Below are positions 1 to 11,300 of a stretch of 64,000 bases of DNA, in pieces. This DNA is from Paralithodes platypus (taxonomy: Eukaryota > Arthropoda > Malacostraca > Decapoda > Lithodidae): NCBI GenBank assembly GCA_032716605.1, contig CM064545.1, positions 14,979,903 to 15,043,902 of the forward strand. Direction: 5' to 3'. Each line of letters begins with the position of its first letter. Position 1 is the first letter of the stretch. Position numbers and translations under genes: made by a program. The notes under the pieces were generated by a model that was not told where the DNA came from, ran no database searches, and saw nothing but the letters and a program-made list of their open reading frames with translations.

Positions 1-264
1 CATCCACAAGTGGATTTATTTGCGTCAGAGGAGACTCACAAACTCCCACTGTACCTCACCCGCCGGACGATAACGCCGGCGGGCGGGCCAGACGCACTGG
101 TGACAGACTGGAACAGGTGGAGTTCCATTTATCTGTTTCCGCTGCCAGATGCGTCTCTAATGTGCCACGTAGTAAACAAACTACAGGATTATCGGGGCGT
201 AGTCTCGCTAATCGCGCCCCTGTGGCCGGCGCAGTTGTGGTACCAGCAATTGAAAACGTGGTGA
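1..264 (+). CDS. DIRS RT/RNase H polyprotein, C-terminal end (partial)
   Basis: The frame is open from base 1, so the 5' end is outside the window. The visible 87 residues carry VDLFAS near the start, then a DALVTDWNRW-like segment and LIAPLWPAQLWYQQL near the end. This pattern is typical of the RNase H tail of DIRS and Ngaro polymerases; the Asp of VDLF matches the late acidic residue of the RNase H fold. The frame overlaps the recombinase frame by about 150 bases, as is usual in DIRS elements. The role is reverse transcription and RNA removal during retrotransposition. Assignment rests on family pattern recognition and not on a search. Confidence 0.75.
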   Translation, partial: HPQVDLFASEETHKLPLYLTRRTITPAGGPDALVTDWNRWSSIYLFPLPDASLMCHVVNKLQDYRGVVSLIAPLWPAQLWYQQLKTW

Positions 265-1325
265 CCGCACCCGGTGTCACTCCCGGTCGGGTTTTTCCAC
301 TTAGACACAATTGGCAACCTAAAGACCTCGCTGACTTTTCCATTATGGACATTCAGGAGGCCAAATGGCTAGCACCATATGGTAGAGACGTGACCAATAA
401 ATTCATGAATCAATATACCCAGTCTACTAAGCGACAGTATCAATCGCATTGGCAAGCCTTTACTTCTTGGATTCTTAGAACAGAACAAACTGTGCCCTCG
501 GTGGCTTTGGTTTTTAATTATTTAAATTATCTGTTCGAGCAGAAACGTTTATCTGTAGTAACGTTAAAAAATCACTTAACAGCGATTAGGATGCCGTTTT
601 TGGACCTTACCGGTCTCACCATACCAGTCGCGGAGGAAACAGGTTTTATGAGGGCATGTTTTAAACTCCGCCCACCTCCCCGTCAGCTCATGCCTACCTG
701 GTCTCTGGACAAAGCATTGTCGTTACTTCATTCCCGTCTGTACCAAAATACTGCAGACTTTACATTACTTTTAAAAAGGGCAGTATTCCTTATGGCTTTG
801 GCTACCGGGAACAGAGTATCTGAGCTGGCGGCGATGAGCAACACACCTAATTGCCTCAGGTTTGGTAGGCTTAATGAGTGTATTCACATTGCACCTTCCC
901 CAGGGTTCATAGCCAAGAATGAGCACAGTGAACACGTGTTTTCAGAGTTCACGGTGCCGGCGTTGAAAAGGGGAAAGGTGCACCATAATTTATGTCCAGT
1001 GCAAGCTCTAACCAAATATTTGAGAGTGGCACCTCTAAATCACCAGGGTGCTTTATGGGTAGCAAGTACGGGTAAACGCTTGATGAAACGTAGACTGGCT
1101 TCTCTCTTGGTCGAGGTCATTAAAGAGAGTAATCCCGGCGTTGTGGGTAGGGCCCACGATTTACGCAAGTGGGCAGCTTCTTCACGTTTCCTTAAAAAAA
1201 ATTCTGTTGAAGATATTACGTCCACACAGTTGTGGGCCTCTAATCATACGTTTTTGACTCGATACCTTTCAGTAGCTCTAGACAAACCTTCCTTGCCATG
1301 TATAGCTTTAAGGCAGAGGGTCTAG
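117..1325 (+). CDS. DIRS tyrosine recombinase
   Basis: This is a 402-codon open frame without internal stops. After a loose N-terminus it has a core-binding type helical domain (around STKRQYQSHWQAF to residue 200) and then a catalytic domain. The conserved residues are visible: the first Arg in ATGNRVSEL, the HDLR box (His-x-x-Arg) in AHDLRKWAAS, and the nucleophile Tyr in FLTRYLS, preceded by WASNH. The enzyme would join circular DIRS DNA into the genome without target duplication. The first 50 residues overlap the RT/RNase H frame, so the true start may be a later ATG such as the one at about 345 (MDIQEAKWLAP). All catalytic residues are kept, so decay is slight. Confidence 0.88.
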   Translation: MEFHLSVSAARCVSNVPRSKQTTGLSGRSLANRAPVAGAVVVPAIENVVTAPGVTPGRVFPLRHNWQPKDLADFSIMDIQEAKWLAPYGRDVTNKFMNQYTQSTKRQYQSHWQAFTSWILRTEQTVPSVALVFNYLNYLFEQKRLSVVTLKNHLTAIRMPFLDLTGLTIPVAEETGFMRACFKLRPPPRQLMPTWSLDKALSLLHSRLYQNTADFTLLLKRAVFLMALATGNRVSELAAMSNTPNCLRFGRLNECIHIAPSPGFIAKNEHSEHVFSEFTVPALKRGKVHHNLCPVQALTKYLRVAPLNHQGALWVASTGKRLMKRRLASLLVEVIKESNPGVVGRAHDLRKWAASSRFLKKNSVEDITSTQLWASNHTFLTRYLSVALDKPSLPCIALRQRV

Positions 1326-1904
1326 GTGGCCCCTAAGTCACTTATTGTTTAATTTCAAGAAAAGGGGGGGGGGGGGGGGGTGCAGTCAGTGTAACATAGG
1401 ACACCCTAGACCCCGCCGGAGTATGAGAGCTGTGATACTGTTTATGGGTGTTGTGATATGTAAATTTCTCTGTACTATTCATTACAGGAAATTGTGCTAG
1501 TACAATTGTAGTACAAACAACAGTGTTGTTGTAAGTAGTTTTTGGGCTGTGAAGCAATCTAATTTAAGCATTGGTTATATTTTGCAAGATATATCCACTA
1601 ATTTTATGGGGTTTATATGTGCACATGTAAACTTATAAGTTTAATTTTTTCTCCACTTAATTTAAGTGGGGTGCCTTGTTAACTGGCGGATCTGTTCTCA
1701 GAATCTCAGAGTTAACCCCTTTTTTATCAAGCAGGCTTTTTTGAAGCACGCTCCTGCTTGTACCCCTTTTGTATATATGTGCTGTATAAAGTTTATACGC
1801 CAAATATATCTGTTTTACAAAGTAAGAATACTATGTGGTTGTTTGATTATCTGCCTTTGCTAGAGTTATGATATGATTACGAATGTCCCCCTCCAGTCTT
1901 AGAT

Positions 1905-2035
1905 ATCAGGCATAATCGTCAATGATGGAGGGGCCACTAATAAATTATAGGTTTGACTCCTGCAAGGAGATAAAGAAAACCTAATATTTAGTAGTGGCCC
2001 CGTAATCATTGACGACTGGGGCCCTCCCGACCATC
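1905..2035. repeat. DIRS internal complementary region
   Basis: The second half of this block is the reverse complement of the right terminal repeat at about 2371-2440, over roughly 70 bases with hardly a mismatch (both contain AGGTTTGACTCCTGCAAGGA or its complement). The block is also internally palindromic: its first part carries a diverged complement of GTGGCCCCGTAATCATTGAC. This is expected if the region is complementary to both joined termini, as in the DIRS model where it templates the circle junction. Confidence 0.8.
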
Positions 2036-2364
2036 CCCTTCCCATTTTTCGTTGATGTATTAAGGATTTTGGTTTACTTGATATGTCAGTGAAGGAAGAA
2101 TGACGCCTGAGTCAGCGTCTGGTCAAAGATCCACACAAGTACATCCACGATATTATGGAAAGCTTATTGAATAGTTATTCTTATTTTGTTTTTGTTTTTT
2201 ATTTGTTACAAAGTTTTTTCGTAGTGAGAACCCAATTTCATAATGACTGAACCATGAGTGAGGTTGCGTGCGCTCATGATGAAGGCTCCTCAATTTTTTA
2301 TGCTCTGCGCGGTAGATTCAAACTACGGCGGATGAGTGTTTGAAGAGGGTGCCTTATGTAATAG

Positions 2365-2446
2365 GCATAATCGACAATGATTACGGGGCCACTACTAAAT
2401 ATTAGGTTTTCTTTATCTCCTTGCAGGAGTCAAACCTATAATATAT
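2365..2446. repeat. DIRS right terminal repeat (inverted relative to internal region)
   Basis: About 75 bases beginning CAATGATTACGGGGCCACTA mirror the internal complementary region at 1942-2014. The match ends near 2441, after CAAACCTATAAT, which I take as the outer end of the element. The left terminal repeat is outside the window. Confidence 0.75.
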
Positions 2447-3057
2447 CGTGAGTATGTGCTTACACTATTAACTATGTTCATAGCCTAATGTTAGGTGCGC
2501 CAAATTTCGGTGTGAGTGTCCTAAGTTCGAGTCCTTGGAGTACCACATGTAGGCCTATTCATTGATTTCATTGATTAGGTTTATTTAATTAGTGGGTTGG
2601 TGATATTAAGAATTAATATATTTGTTTGCCATATATAATATTATTATATAATTTAGTGATGCATGTCTTTACTTTACGGTAACTTAGATTGCATAGGACT
2701 ACTCCTACACTACGCTTCCTGTATTGTATATGTAAATGTGTTGCCTTATTTAAGTTGTATAATAATATAGTTCTTATGACCAATAAGGGTTTGATTTTGG
2801 CATGGTTACTGTGCACTATGAAATGTATGGCTTTATTACCATCTATAAGAATGTAGTCATGTATAGGCATTATTACTTATTAGGGCTAATAGCATATTCA
2901 ATACATGGTTTGAAAGTAACGTTCTAACCGGTTTTCATTTCTTTCTAACCGGTTCAGGAACGTTATGTTTGGAGGAGGAACGAAAAACGAAACGTTAATA
3001 ATACTGTTTCTGATCGGAACGAACCGTTTGAAAAATAATTTCGTTTTTAAGCCCTGC
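2447..3057. other. Non-coding stretch with a weak tRNA-like fragment
   Basis: No gene is supported here. At about 2485-2550 TAGCCTAATGTTAGG followed by AAGTTCGAGTCC resembles spaced A and B boxes of a tRNA-derived SINE head, but I could not fold a convincing cloverleaf. At 2920-2960 the motif CTAACCGGTT occurs twice. The 85-codon antisense frame at 2613-2870 has no recognisable content. Confidence 0.3.
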
Positions 3058-3879
3058 CCTAAAGTAGGCCTATGCCTGGCAACACAATATTACACACACA
3101 CTTAAAAAACTCCGTTCAAATTAACTATCTTGCCTTTCTCCTTCGTTAAAGGTGAATTACGGGGGTAGACTACAAAATATGAGTTACTCACAGAAACCAA
3201 ACAATATACGAATATAGTTATCCATAGATATATCAGACACTGATAGTTAGACATAATTCATATGAACATTTTTATAATAATAAAAATACTCGAAACAAAT
3301 AGGCAACCATTTTCCGATACGAAGATAGGCGCATCGTCTGCTGACGTCACGTGACATGTTACCACAACAAATATGACACGAGCGAGAGGCCTCCCTGTCC
3401 CTAGTCCCTCTATTCTCGATGAAGGACAAAATGGAAACAAATTATGATCATGAAGTGCTGGTTCCTGATGTATCATTTACACAGTATGTTGTATTAATCT
3501 CCTTAAGAGACTGTATTTACATTCTCAGCTGACGAAAATAGAGATTCCCCAGCGGACCGTGACAACAAATGTCTACATCCCTCCTTCAACCATCGATGAA
3601 TTTAGAAATACTTTGGGAGTTGAGAATTAGTCATGGGGTTCTTGGTTTGATTTTCTCTGATGGGGATGTGGTTGACGCTCTGTATAAAAGGGTTTGGTTA
3701 ATAACATCAGGCAAGGTTTACCACAATGATGAAGGCTAGACTTGGGCTAGACACTTTGTAATTCTTGCCTTGGTATGAGATGCTTACATAGACTATGCTA
3801 GACACTTTGTTATTCTTACTTTAGTACGAGATGCTTACATTTATAAATTTAGAAGCACAGTTAGGCCTACAGTTTAAAA

Positions 3880-5223
3880 CAGGGCCGGATCCAGGACTTT
3901 TGAAAAGGGCGGGGCGAGGTGTTGAGAAGGGACTATGAGGGGGGTCGCCCCCCGGCCGCCGAAACACCATAGACGTGACCCAAACATTATATGTTCATGT
4001 TATTTTTCTAGTTAGGCCTTGTATTTTTCGTTGATATGCCAATACAGATTATTATATAGTTTACAGCGGCACTATTTCAGAAGCACTAGGCTATATCAAT
4101 GATCCATGGAAAAGTTATTCATGAAGCTACTAAATATTTTTTCTTTTCATCATGTATGTACAAAGGAGTACAAAGGAAATCAAGCAACAACAGATCTAGT
4201 GACCCTTCTAGGCTGCTTGTCATCCAAAACACTGAGGATCAAGTGTCCAAACAGTGGTTTAGAGTGGGTAAGGGAACATTGGAAAGGGAACTACTGCCCT
4301 GCCACTAACGTGGCAGGACTAGGAAGTTAGTAGGGGACATATGGGTTAGTAACTGAGGGGAGGATAAAGTTATTCATTTACAAACGCAGTCAGTCGCGGG
4401 TTTGATGCGAGATATTTGTCTAGGCAGAATTTAAATGAATCAACGGTGCTGCAGTCTATAACGTCTCGGGGAAGCCATTCCACAAGTTGACAACTCGATT
4501 GAAGAAGAAATTCTTAGATTCGTGCGAGTTAAAAGATTTACCAATAATTTTGCAACCGTTTCCCCGCGTGTAATTAGATTGGTCGATAGTGAAGTACTTA
4601 CTACAGTTCATATTGTCGATGCCTTTGATGATTTTGAACACTTGAATTAAGTCGCCTCTTAATCTGCGCTGGGTTAAAGGAAATAGATTTAATTCTCTAA
4701 GACGCTCTTCGTATGGTTTGTTCTTTAGGCTAGGTATCATTTTGGTAACTCTACGTTGAACTCGTTCTAGCTTGTTATATCTTTTTGGTAATAGGGGCAC
4801 CAAGATTGAACGCAGTATTCCAGAAGAGGCGGACTAAGGAATTGTAAAGGGTTAGGATAACTTCTTTGGATTTATGCTCAAATGACCTGCCTATAAAGCC
4901 AATTATTTTGTTTGCCTTCTTAACAACTTCTGAACATTGTTGACTCGGTTTTAGGTTACTCGATATTGTTACTCCCAGATCAGTTTCTCTGTTTACATTC
5001 TTAAGCTGAGTGCCATTCATCGAATAGTTTGCTTTCTCATTTAGGTATCCGACATGTAGTACTTTACATTTATCCGCATTGAAACTCATTTGCCAAATTT
5101 GGGCCCAACATGACAATTTATCTATTGTAATGGAGCCAGGACATTACTCCTAACACATACAACAAATACCCAACTGTAAACAATGAGGGGGGTGGGGGTA
5201 CGCCTCCCTTAAATCCGGCCCTG
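3880..5223. mobile_element. Small MITE with CAGGGCCGGAT ends, left-arm copy, interrupted
   Basis: The left end CAGGGCCGGATCCAGG at 3880 pairs with ATCCGGCCCTG ending at 5223. In the undisturbed right arm the same element is 376 bases (28190-28565), so this copy has been enlarged by the CR1/L2-like insertion at 4161-5125. Its right end is duplicated again at 6207 by the tandem duplication. The flanks share TAAAA, which may be a short target duplication. The CAGGG ends look hAT-like, but no 8-base duplication is seen, so the superfamily is left open. Confidence 0.6.
4161..5125 (-). pseudogene. 5'-truncated CR1/L2-like LINE, RT C-terminal part
   Basis: Two overlapping antisense frames (4775-5116 and 4456-4803) together cover the end of a non-LTR RT: QMSFNADKCKVLHVG, a TDLGVTISSNLKPSQQC segment, then NKLERVQRRVTKMIPSL and FFFNRVVNLWNGFPETL. 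A frameshift near 4800 separates them. The 3' end, at the left, closes with a short repeat of TTTGTACTCC rather than poly(A), as CR1/L2-type elements do. The right arm keeps the empty site: its ATGTATGTAAATGGAGCC (complement) is split here, with TGTA on both sides as a possible short target duplication. Confidence 0.75.
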
Positions 5224-6905
5224 TAAAACTTGTAATTATCTTGGTGTAGTGACTTGACTAGGCCTAGTTCAAACTACTGAAAACAGCGGGTAAACCTATA
5301 GTAAGAGGTCACCACCTTTGGTAAGATAGGATAAGATTGGGCTAGCTATAGAGAGGATAGTTGATATTAGAATAAATGGATTGGTTAATAGGATTCAATT
5401 GGCCTAATCTAACTCCACTAATTTAATCGAATAGTCTATGACAACCATGCTAATTTAACTATTGCAGCCTACTTAAACTATCCTATCCTTCCTAGCTTTC
5501 CATGGGTGGTGGGTGACCTCTTGAGTGTTCCACAAATCTGATCAGAAAGGATTTTGTCTAATTTTACGTTCTTATTATTATTGTTTATATATCTATGGCT
5601 ATTCTATCCTAATGCCAGTAAATATTGCAAAGTTGATTGTCGTTTTGAAATATCCATGGAACTTAAACATTATTGACATTGTGTTAATAGCCTATGCTCA
5701 TCAAATCATGCAATTTATTGTTTATATAAAATTAACGTTAATGAAGGGGTTTTAAGTTTGGCTGAAAGATACTATTTTTTTAGTTAACCTAACTAAACTA
5801 TTATCTTACAGCTTTAAACTATTTTGGGTTAGCGTAGCCTAATGGTATTCCAAACCTCCTAGGGTATATCAAGTAGATATTAGAACTGCCACTGGATGAA
5901 ATCAGTCGAATCAAAACATTGTTGACTCGGTTTTAGGTTACTCGATATTGTTACTCCCAGATCAGTTTCTCTGTTTACATTCTTAAGCTGAGTGCCATTC
6001 ATCGAATAGTTTGCTTTCTCATTTAGGTATCCGACATGTAGTACTTTACATTTATCCGCATTGAAACTCATTTGCCAAATTTGGGCCCAACATGACAATT
6101 TATCTATTGTAATGGAGCCAGGACATTACTCCTAACACATACAACAAATACCCAACTGTAAACAATGAGGGGGGGGGGGGGGTACGCCTCCCTTAAATCC
6201 GGCCCTGTAAAACTTGTAATTATCTTGGTGTAGTGACTTGACTAGGCCTAGTTCAAACTACTGAAAACAGCGGGTAAACCTATAGTAAGAGGTCACCACC
6301 TTTGGTAAGATAGGATAAGATTGGGCTAGCTATAGGAGAGGATAGTTGATATTAGAATAAATGGATTGGTTAATAGGATTCAATTGGCCTAATCTAACTC
6401 CACTAATTTAATCGAATAGTCTATGACAACCATGCTAATTTAACTATTGCAGCCTACTTAAACTATCCTATCCTTCCTAGCTTTCCATGGGTGGTGGGTG
6501 ACCTCTTGAGTGTTCCACAAATCTGATCAGAAAAGGATTTTGTCTAATTTTACGTTCTTATTATTATTTTGTTTATATATATCTATGGCTATTCTATCCT
6601 AATGCCAGTAAATATTGCAAAGTTGATTGTCGTTTTGAAATATCCATGGAACTTAAACATTATTGACATTGTGTTAATAGCCTATGCTCATCAAATCATG
6701 CAATTTATTGTTTATATAAAATTAACGTTAATGAAGGGGTTTTAAGTTTGGCTGAAAGATACTATTTTTTTAGTTAACCTAACTAAACTATTATCTTACA
6801 GCTTTAAACTATTTTGGGTTAGCGTAGCCTAATGGTATTCCAAACCTCCTAGGGTATATCAAGTAGATATTAGAACTGCCACTGGATGAAATCAGTCGAA
6901 TCAAA
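4933..6905. repeat. 982-bp tandem duplication in left arm
   Basis: 4933-5914 and 5915-6905 are near-identical direct copies beginning AACATTGTTGACTCGG and ending ATGAAATCAGTCGAATCAAA. The unit includes the 5' part of the CR1/L2-like insertion and the MITE right end, so duplication came after that insertion. The right arm has a single copy. The joint has only a few bases of A-rich microhomology. The copies differ mainly in a G run near 5190 and 6175 and in single-base indels. Confidence 0.92.
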
Positions 6906-7438
6906 TTTTAATTTTAATACTTAGCCAGAATTAACCTATAGGCTACACATTATGAGCTAATATAGTATTACATAATGTAATTAGGGTAAAATACATTACT
7001 CAATGGTAAAATCAGTTCTAGGTTAGTTATTGTTATGCCACGTTTTCAAGAAACGTTAGACAGTCTGATTGCCATTCCCAACTTAGGGATCAGCGTTTAT
7101 CGTCAACTTAGGTACCTCTCCACTGGGTGAGGACTGACCTTAATTCTCTTAATCAACACAATTGTAATAAGCAATGGACACAAAACACGTAGGTATAGGA
7201 TATGTAAGTTATATTCCTTAACTGCTAGGGTACAATCTCAATATGTCTCTAGAGAAATAAGAATGGTAATCATATACAAATAATGATAATGTTTTAAATG
7301 AACATATAAATAATAACACACAGATATGATAAGTCTCAAATCACAAGAAATAAAGTCCTGAAATAAATATGCAAAGCTCTCAAATATGGCTCGAATACAA
7401 GTAAATAATAGTTACTGCGATACTGGAAACGTAGTACT

Positions 7439-7987
7439 TATCCTGTTTATTACTCCTAGGGGGTAGAGGAGAAACGGATATAAATTAAATAATTAAACCT
7501 GGAAAGATGAATTGGCCTAGGCTATAAAAATGATACCGGTCGGCGTTTGACTTACATGTTAAATTATATATGTAGGCTATCTGTGGTAGTCCCAGTAATA
7601 TCTATGAAGTACTTCTAGTATTAAAGGAACTTAGCTGTGATGCAAAGAGTGTAGGTTAGGTGATGGACATGTCAGTAGGTGAATATCAGGGAAGTTCTGC
7701 TGTTATGTGGCAGCAGCTGTTGGTTTGTTGTTAGCGGGGACGAAGTCTGTGTGAAGTGTGTCTGAGATTCCCTTTTATTGTGACAATATAAAATATATTT
7801 AAGGGTTCTATATCGTCCCCCGTGATTAAATAATAAGGGAAAATAAACTAAGATATAATTGGTGCAACCACAGTAATATTTATCCACAAAGATAAATTAA
7901 GTAATGCGTATAAACAAAAAGGAACCAGCTGTCGTGAACCCGGGAAATTCAAACTACGGTATATATACCAGCTAGGATTCACGACAT
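7439..7987 (-). repeat. BEL/Pao 3' LTR (left copy)
   Basis: This LTR starts TATCCTGTTTATTA and ends CACGACAT on the plus strand, matching 16073-16620 at about 98 percent by eye. Just inside it, GGTGGCGGAG on the minus strand is a possible polypurine tract. Confidence 0.92.
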
Positions 7988-8015
7988 ACTCCGCCACCAG
8001 TTATATACAAAGTAT

Positions 8016-8342
8016 TCACCATTGTCCCGTCCCGATCATGGATCGCCACAACTGGGAGGAACCCAAAGCAGCCCGACGTGACGGCCTCTGAGGGGTATCA
8101 CCTCGGTCCGCTCCAGTAGCAGGAAGGATATTATCAGAGTTCGGCTTGCTGTCGCCATCCATTACCTCTAAATCTATCTCTAGTGGGTATAGCTTAACCA
8201 CCGGTCTGGTGGTCAAACCGGCTCCTGTTTTTACCTGAACTACCCTACATTCGTGGTCAGGACCACGAAGAAGTTTCATTATCCGCCTTATACGTCAAAA
8301 AAGTCGGGGGCCGTCATCATGTACTAGAACGACGTCCCCAAC
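8016..8342 (-). pseudogene. BEL/Pao Pol C-terminal tail behind stop codons
   Basis: Reading continues in the same frame from the large pol frame, past an in-frame TAA (about 8343) and a TGA (about 8297). It gives a VGDVVLVHDD segment and then RRIMKLLRGPDHECRVV and RPVVKLYPLE. This is the C-terminal part that follows integrase in BEL/Pao polyproteins. The two stops look like single-base nonsense mutations, because the frame is otherwise unbroken. Confidence 0.75.
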
Positions 8343-11300
8343 TTATGGCGATGCTATCCCTCTTTTTACCATTAAGTGACGATGTTGCTCCCCGAGTGAT
8401 ATTAAATAATCAGTGCTCCACCTTTTCCACAGGTCATGTGAGAGTTTTGTTACATATTGGAAGCGTTGGTTGACGGAATCGTTGTTACGCCACGTCGTGT
8501 CCTTGAGATCTTCATCCGTGACTTCTCGCCTTGGAAAGCTTCTGATCCGCCTCCCATGAACCAGTTGTGAAGGAGTGATGGGTAGAGTGTCCTCAAGATC
8601 ACTGTACGTGTAGCCAAGCGGGCGATCATTGACTGTGGCCTCGAGCTCCAGTAATACCGTATTCAGTTCCTCTGTGTTAACCAATGCTCGACCCAGTACC
8701 TTCTTCAAGCCAGCCTTTAGGATGCTAATGACCCGTTCCCATATGGCACCGAACCATGGCGCCCTGGCCGGTATAAACCGCCACTCGCACTTGAATTCCG
8801 CTAGAGTACCTTTTAACCTTGCATCATCTATCAACTCCCGTAATGTACTGGCTCCGCTAACAAATGTGGTGGCATTATTACTCATCATAATCTCAGGGTA
8901 ATCCCTCCTGCTACTAAACCTACAGAACGCATGCAAAAATGATTCGCAGGAGAGGTTAGACACCGTCTCTTCATGGACCGCTCTAGTAATTGCACAGGTG
9001 AATAAGACTACATATAATTTACTTACAGTATAATTTACTGGCAAGGCACCTGTGTAGTCAACCCCCGTTACCTGGAAAGGACTCACTTCCTGAACCCTAA
9101 ACTCCGGCAATGGAGGGGCCTGTACAGCACAGTATGATGTACCTTGCAATCTCTTGCAGATGATACATCCCCTTAAGGCTTTCTTTACTACCTGTCTAAT
9201 CTTGGGGATCCACCATCTTTGCCTTATGTAATTTACAACATAACTAACACCACTATGGTTACACACTTTGTGGCAGTAATTACTAAGGAGAGTGGCTATA
9301 TGATGTTTATTAGGGATAAGGATAGGGTACTTGGCGCTATCATGTAAAGCTGACAAGTGTAGCCTACCTCTACAGCGTATCATGCCTCCCTCCATATAGA
9401 GGCCTAACGGCCTCACTATATTGCTTGGTTTGCCCTGTCCTTTTGACAAATAGTGGTGTTCCTCAGAGTAAGCTTCTCTCTGAGCTACCTTAATCATGGC
9501 TGACTCTGCTGCTCTTAATTCCGGCACCGTCAAGTATGCCGGTTTTGCCTGATAGTTCCCTTGTGTCTTCTCTCTAAGAGTCCTAATAAACCTAAGGACC
9601 CATGCCATTACATGCCATGACTTCATATATGAGCCATACCGGTCCCAATTTAATATGGCAGTAGGGGCAACCGGTACCGGCAATGACAGGGTTCCTTCTT
9701 GACTCATGTTACAACCCACAGTGGTGTCCCCTCCTATTGAGCCCCCTATTGGGCCATGATCAGGCCATAGCATTTGGTGAGGTAGCCATGTGGGCCCTCC
9801 CCACCAAAGCGAAGAAGCAACTAAGGACACATATGAAATCCCTCTGGTGACTAGATCACTGGGGTTGTCCTTTGTGGACACATACCGAAAATGAGCGCCG
9901 GGGACTAATGACTTTATCTCATCAACTCTATTTTGAACATATATAGGCAAAATCTTTTTACTAGACAGCCAGCATAGGGTTATCTGGCTGTCCGACCAGA
10001 GGTATACATTCTCTATAATCAGCTCGTCCGCGTAGGCCTCACATATATAAGATGCGAGACGAGCTGCGAGAAGAACAGCAGTCAACTCCATCTTAGGTAT
10101 GGTGAGGGACTTAATAGGCGCCACCTTAGCTTTGGCCATTACTAACCTACTCACCTCATCACCAACCGCATAGGCCGCTACACCATATGCTACTGAGCTA
10201 GCGTCACTAAATAGGTGCAGCGTAACCCTCTTAGAATTAGTGACCTGACGGGGAAACATGATACCTGTACTATCTATCATATCGTCATAAATACCCTGCC
10301 AGTTAGCTCTCATGTCATCTGGAATGGGTACATCCCACCCACACTCTAATCTCCACAAGTCCTGTACGAACCTCTGCGCCCGGATGGTTACCAGTAGCAA
10401 CACTCCTAGAGGATCGAACACGCTCGTGGTTAGACTTAGAGCCTCGCGTTTTGTAACCAATGCAGGGCTACTTCCGCGGCAATTAACCTGTAACATATCC
10501 TTATCAGTTAGCCACGCAACGCCAAGTACCTTAACCCCGTCTTGTTTGGCAGAAGCTATACCCTTCAGGTGCAATAGTTCCCGCAAGCTCTCATTATTTG
10601 TGACCCACTCACATAAAGACAGGTTAGCGCTGGAAAATATTCTACAGGCATCCCAACATTGTTGCTGCAAATCACTTACATCATCACCAGTCCCCTGCAA
10701 GTTATCAATATACAACCCCCTTTTTAGCTTATTAACTTCTTCACTGTTCTCCTGTATCATAGACAGGTGTTTTTGAATGGTAGCATTAAGGAAGAACTGG
10801 GAACAGGTGGCCCCGAACAGAACTGCACGGAACCGGTAGACAATGTAAGGACTTGCAACATCCAAGGGATCAACGGGCCACAGAAACCTAGTAGCATCCC
10901 TATCCTTCTCACTCAACCCCACCATGAGAAATGCTTTCTCAATATCACTCACCCAGGCAAATTGATGGCATTTAAAGCGTAGAAGTACCTGGGTGAGGTC
11001 AGCCACTAGCGACGGACCTGTATGGAGACAGTCATTCAGACTGAACGCCTTCTCGTCCATCCTAGCCGAACAGTCAAACACTATCCGTACAGGCGTAGTA
11101 ACACTATCCTTAGTAATACCATGGTGAGCTAAGTAGTGAATGGGATGACCAGCTTGATTCCTGTTTTCTACCCTTTCAATAAACTCCCTTTCTATCTGAT
11201 TATCCAGAACCTTTGTATACTGTTGACAGTAGTTGGGATCTTTTATAAATTTACGCTGCAAGCCTCTCATTCTGCCCAGGGCTAACTTAAAGTTATCAGG

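Larger units (their letters stand above)
1..2446 (+). mobile_element. DIRS-type tyrosine-recombinase retrotransposon, 3' part
   Basis: The window opens inside a DIRS element. In order it has the C-terminal end of the RT/RNase H reading frame, an overlapping tyrosine recombinase frame, an internal complementary region and a right terminal repeat that is inverted relative to it. This order is diagnostic of the DIRS group, which integrates by tyrosine recombinase through a circular intermediate rather than with a DDE integrase. The left terminal repeat, gag and most of RT lie outside the window. The right edge near 2446 is where similarity between terminal repeat and internal region stops, so it is good to a few bases only. 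1326-1900 is non-coding and AT-rich, with a G run at about 1364-1380. Confidence 0.85.
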
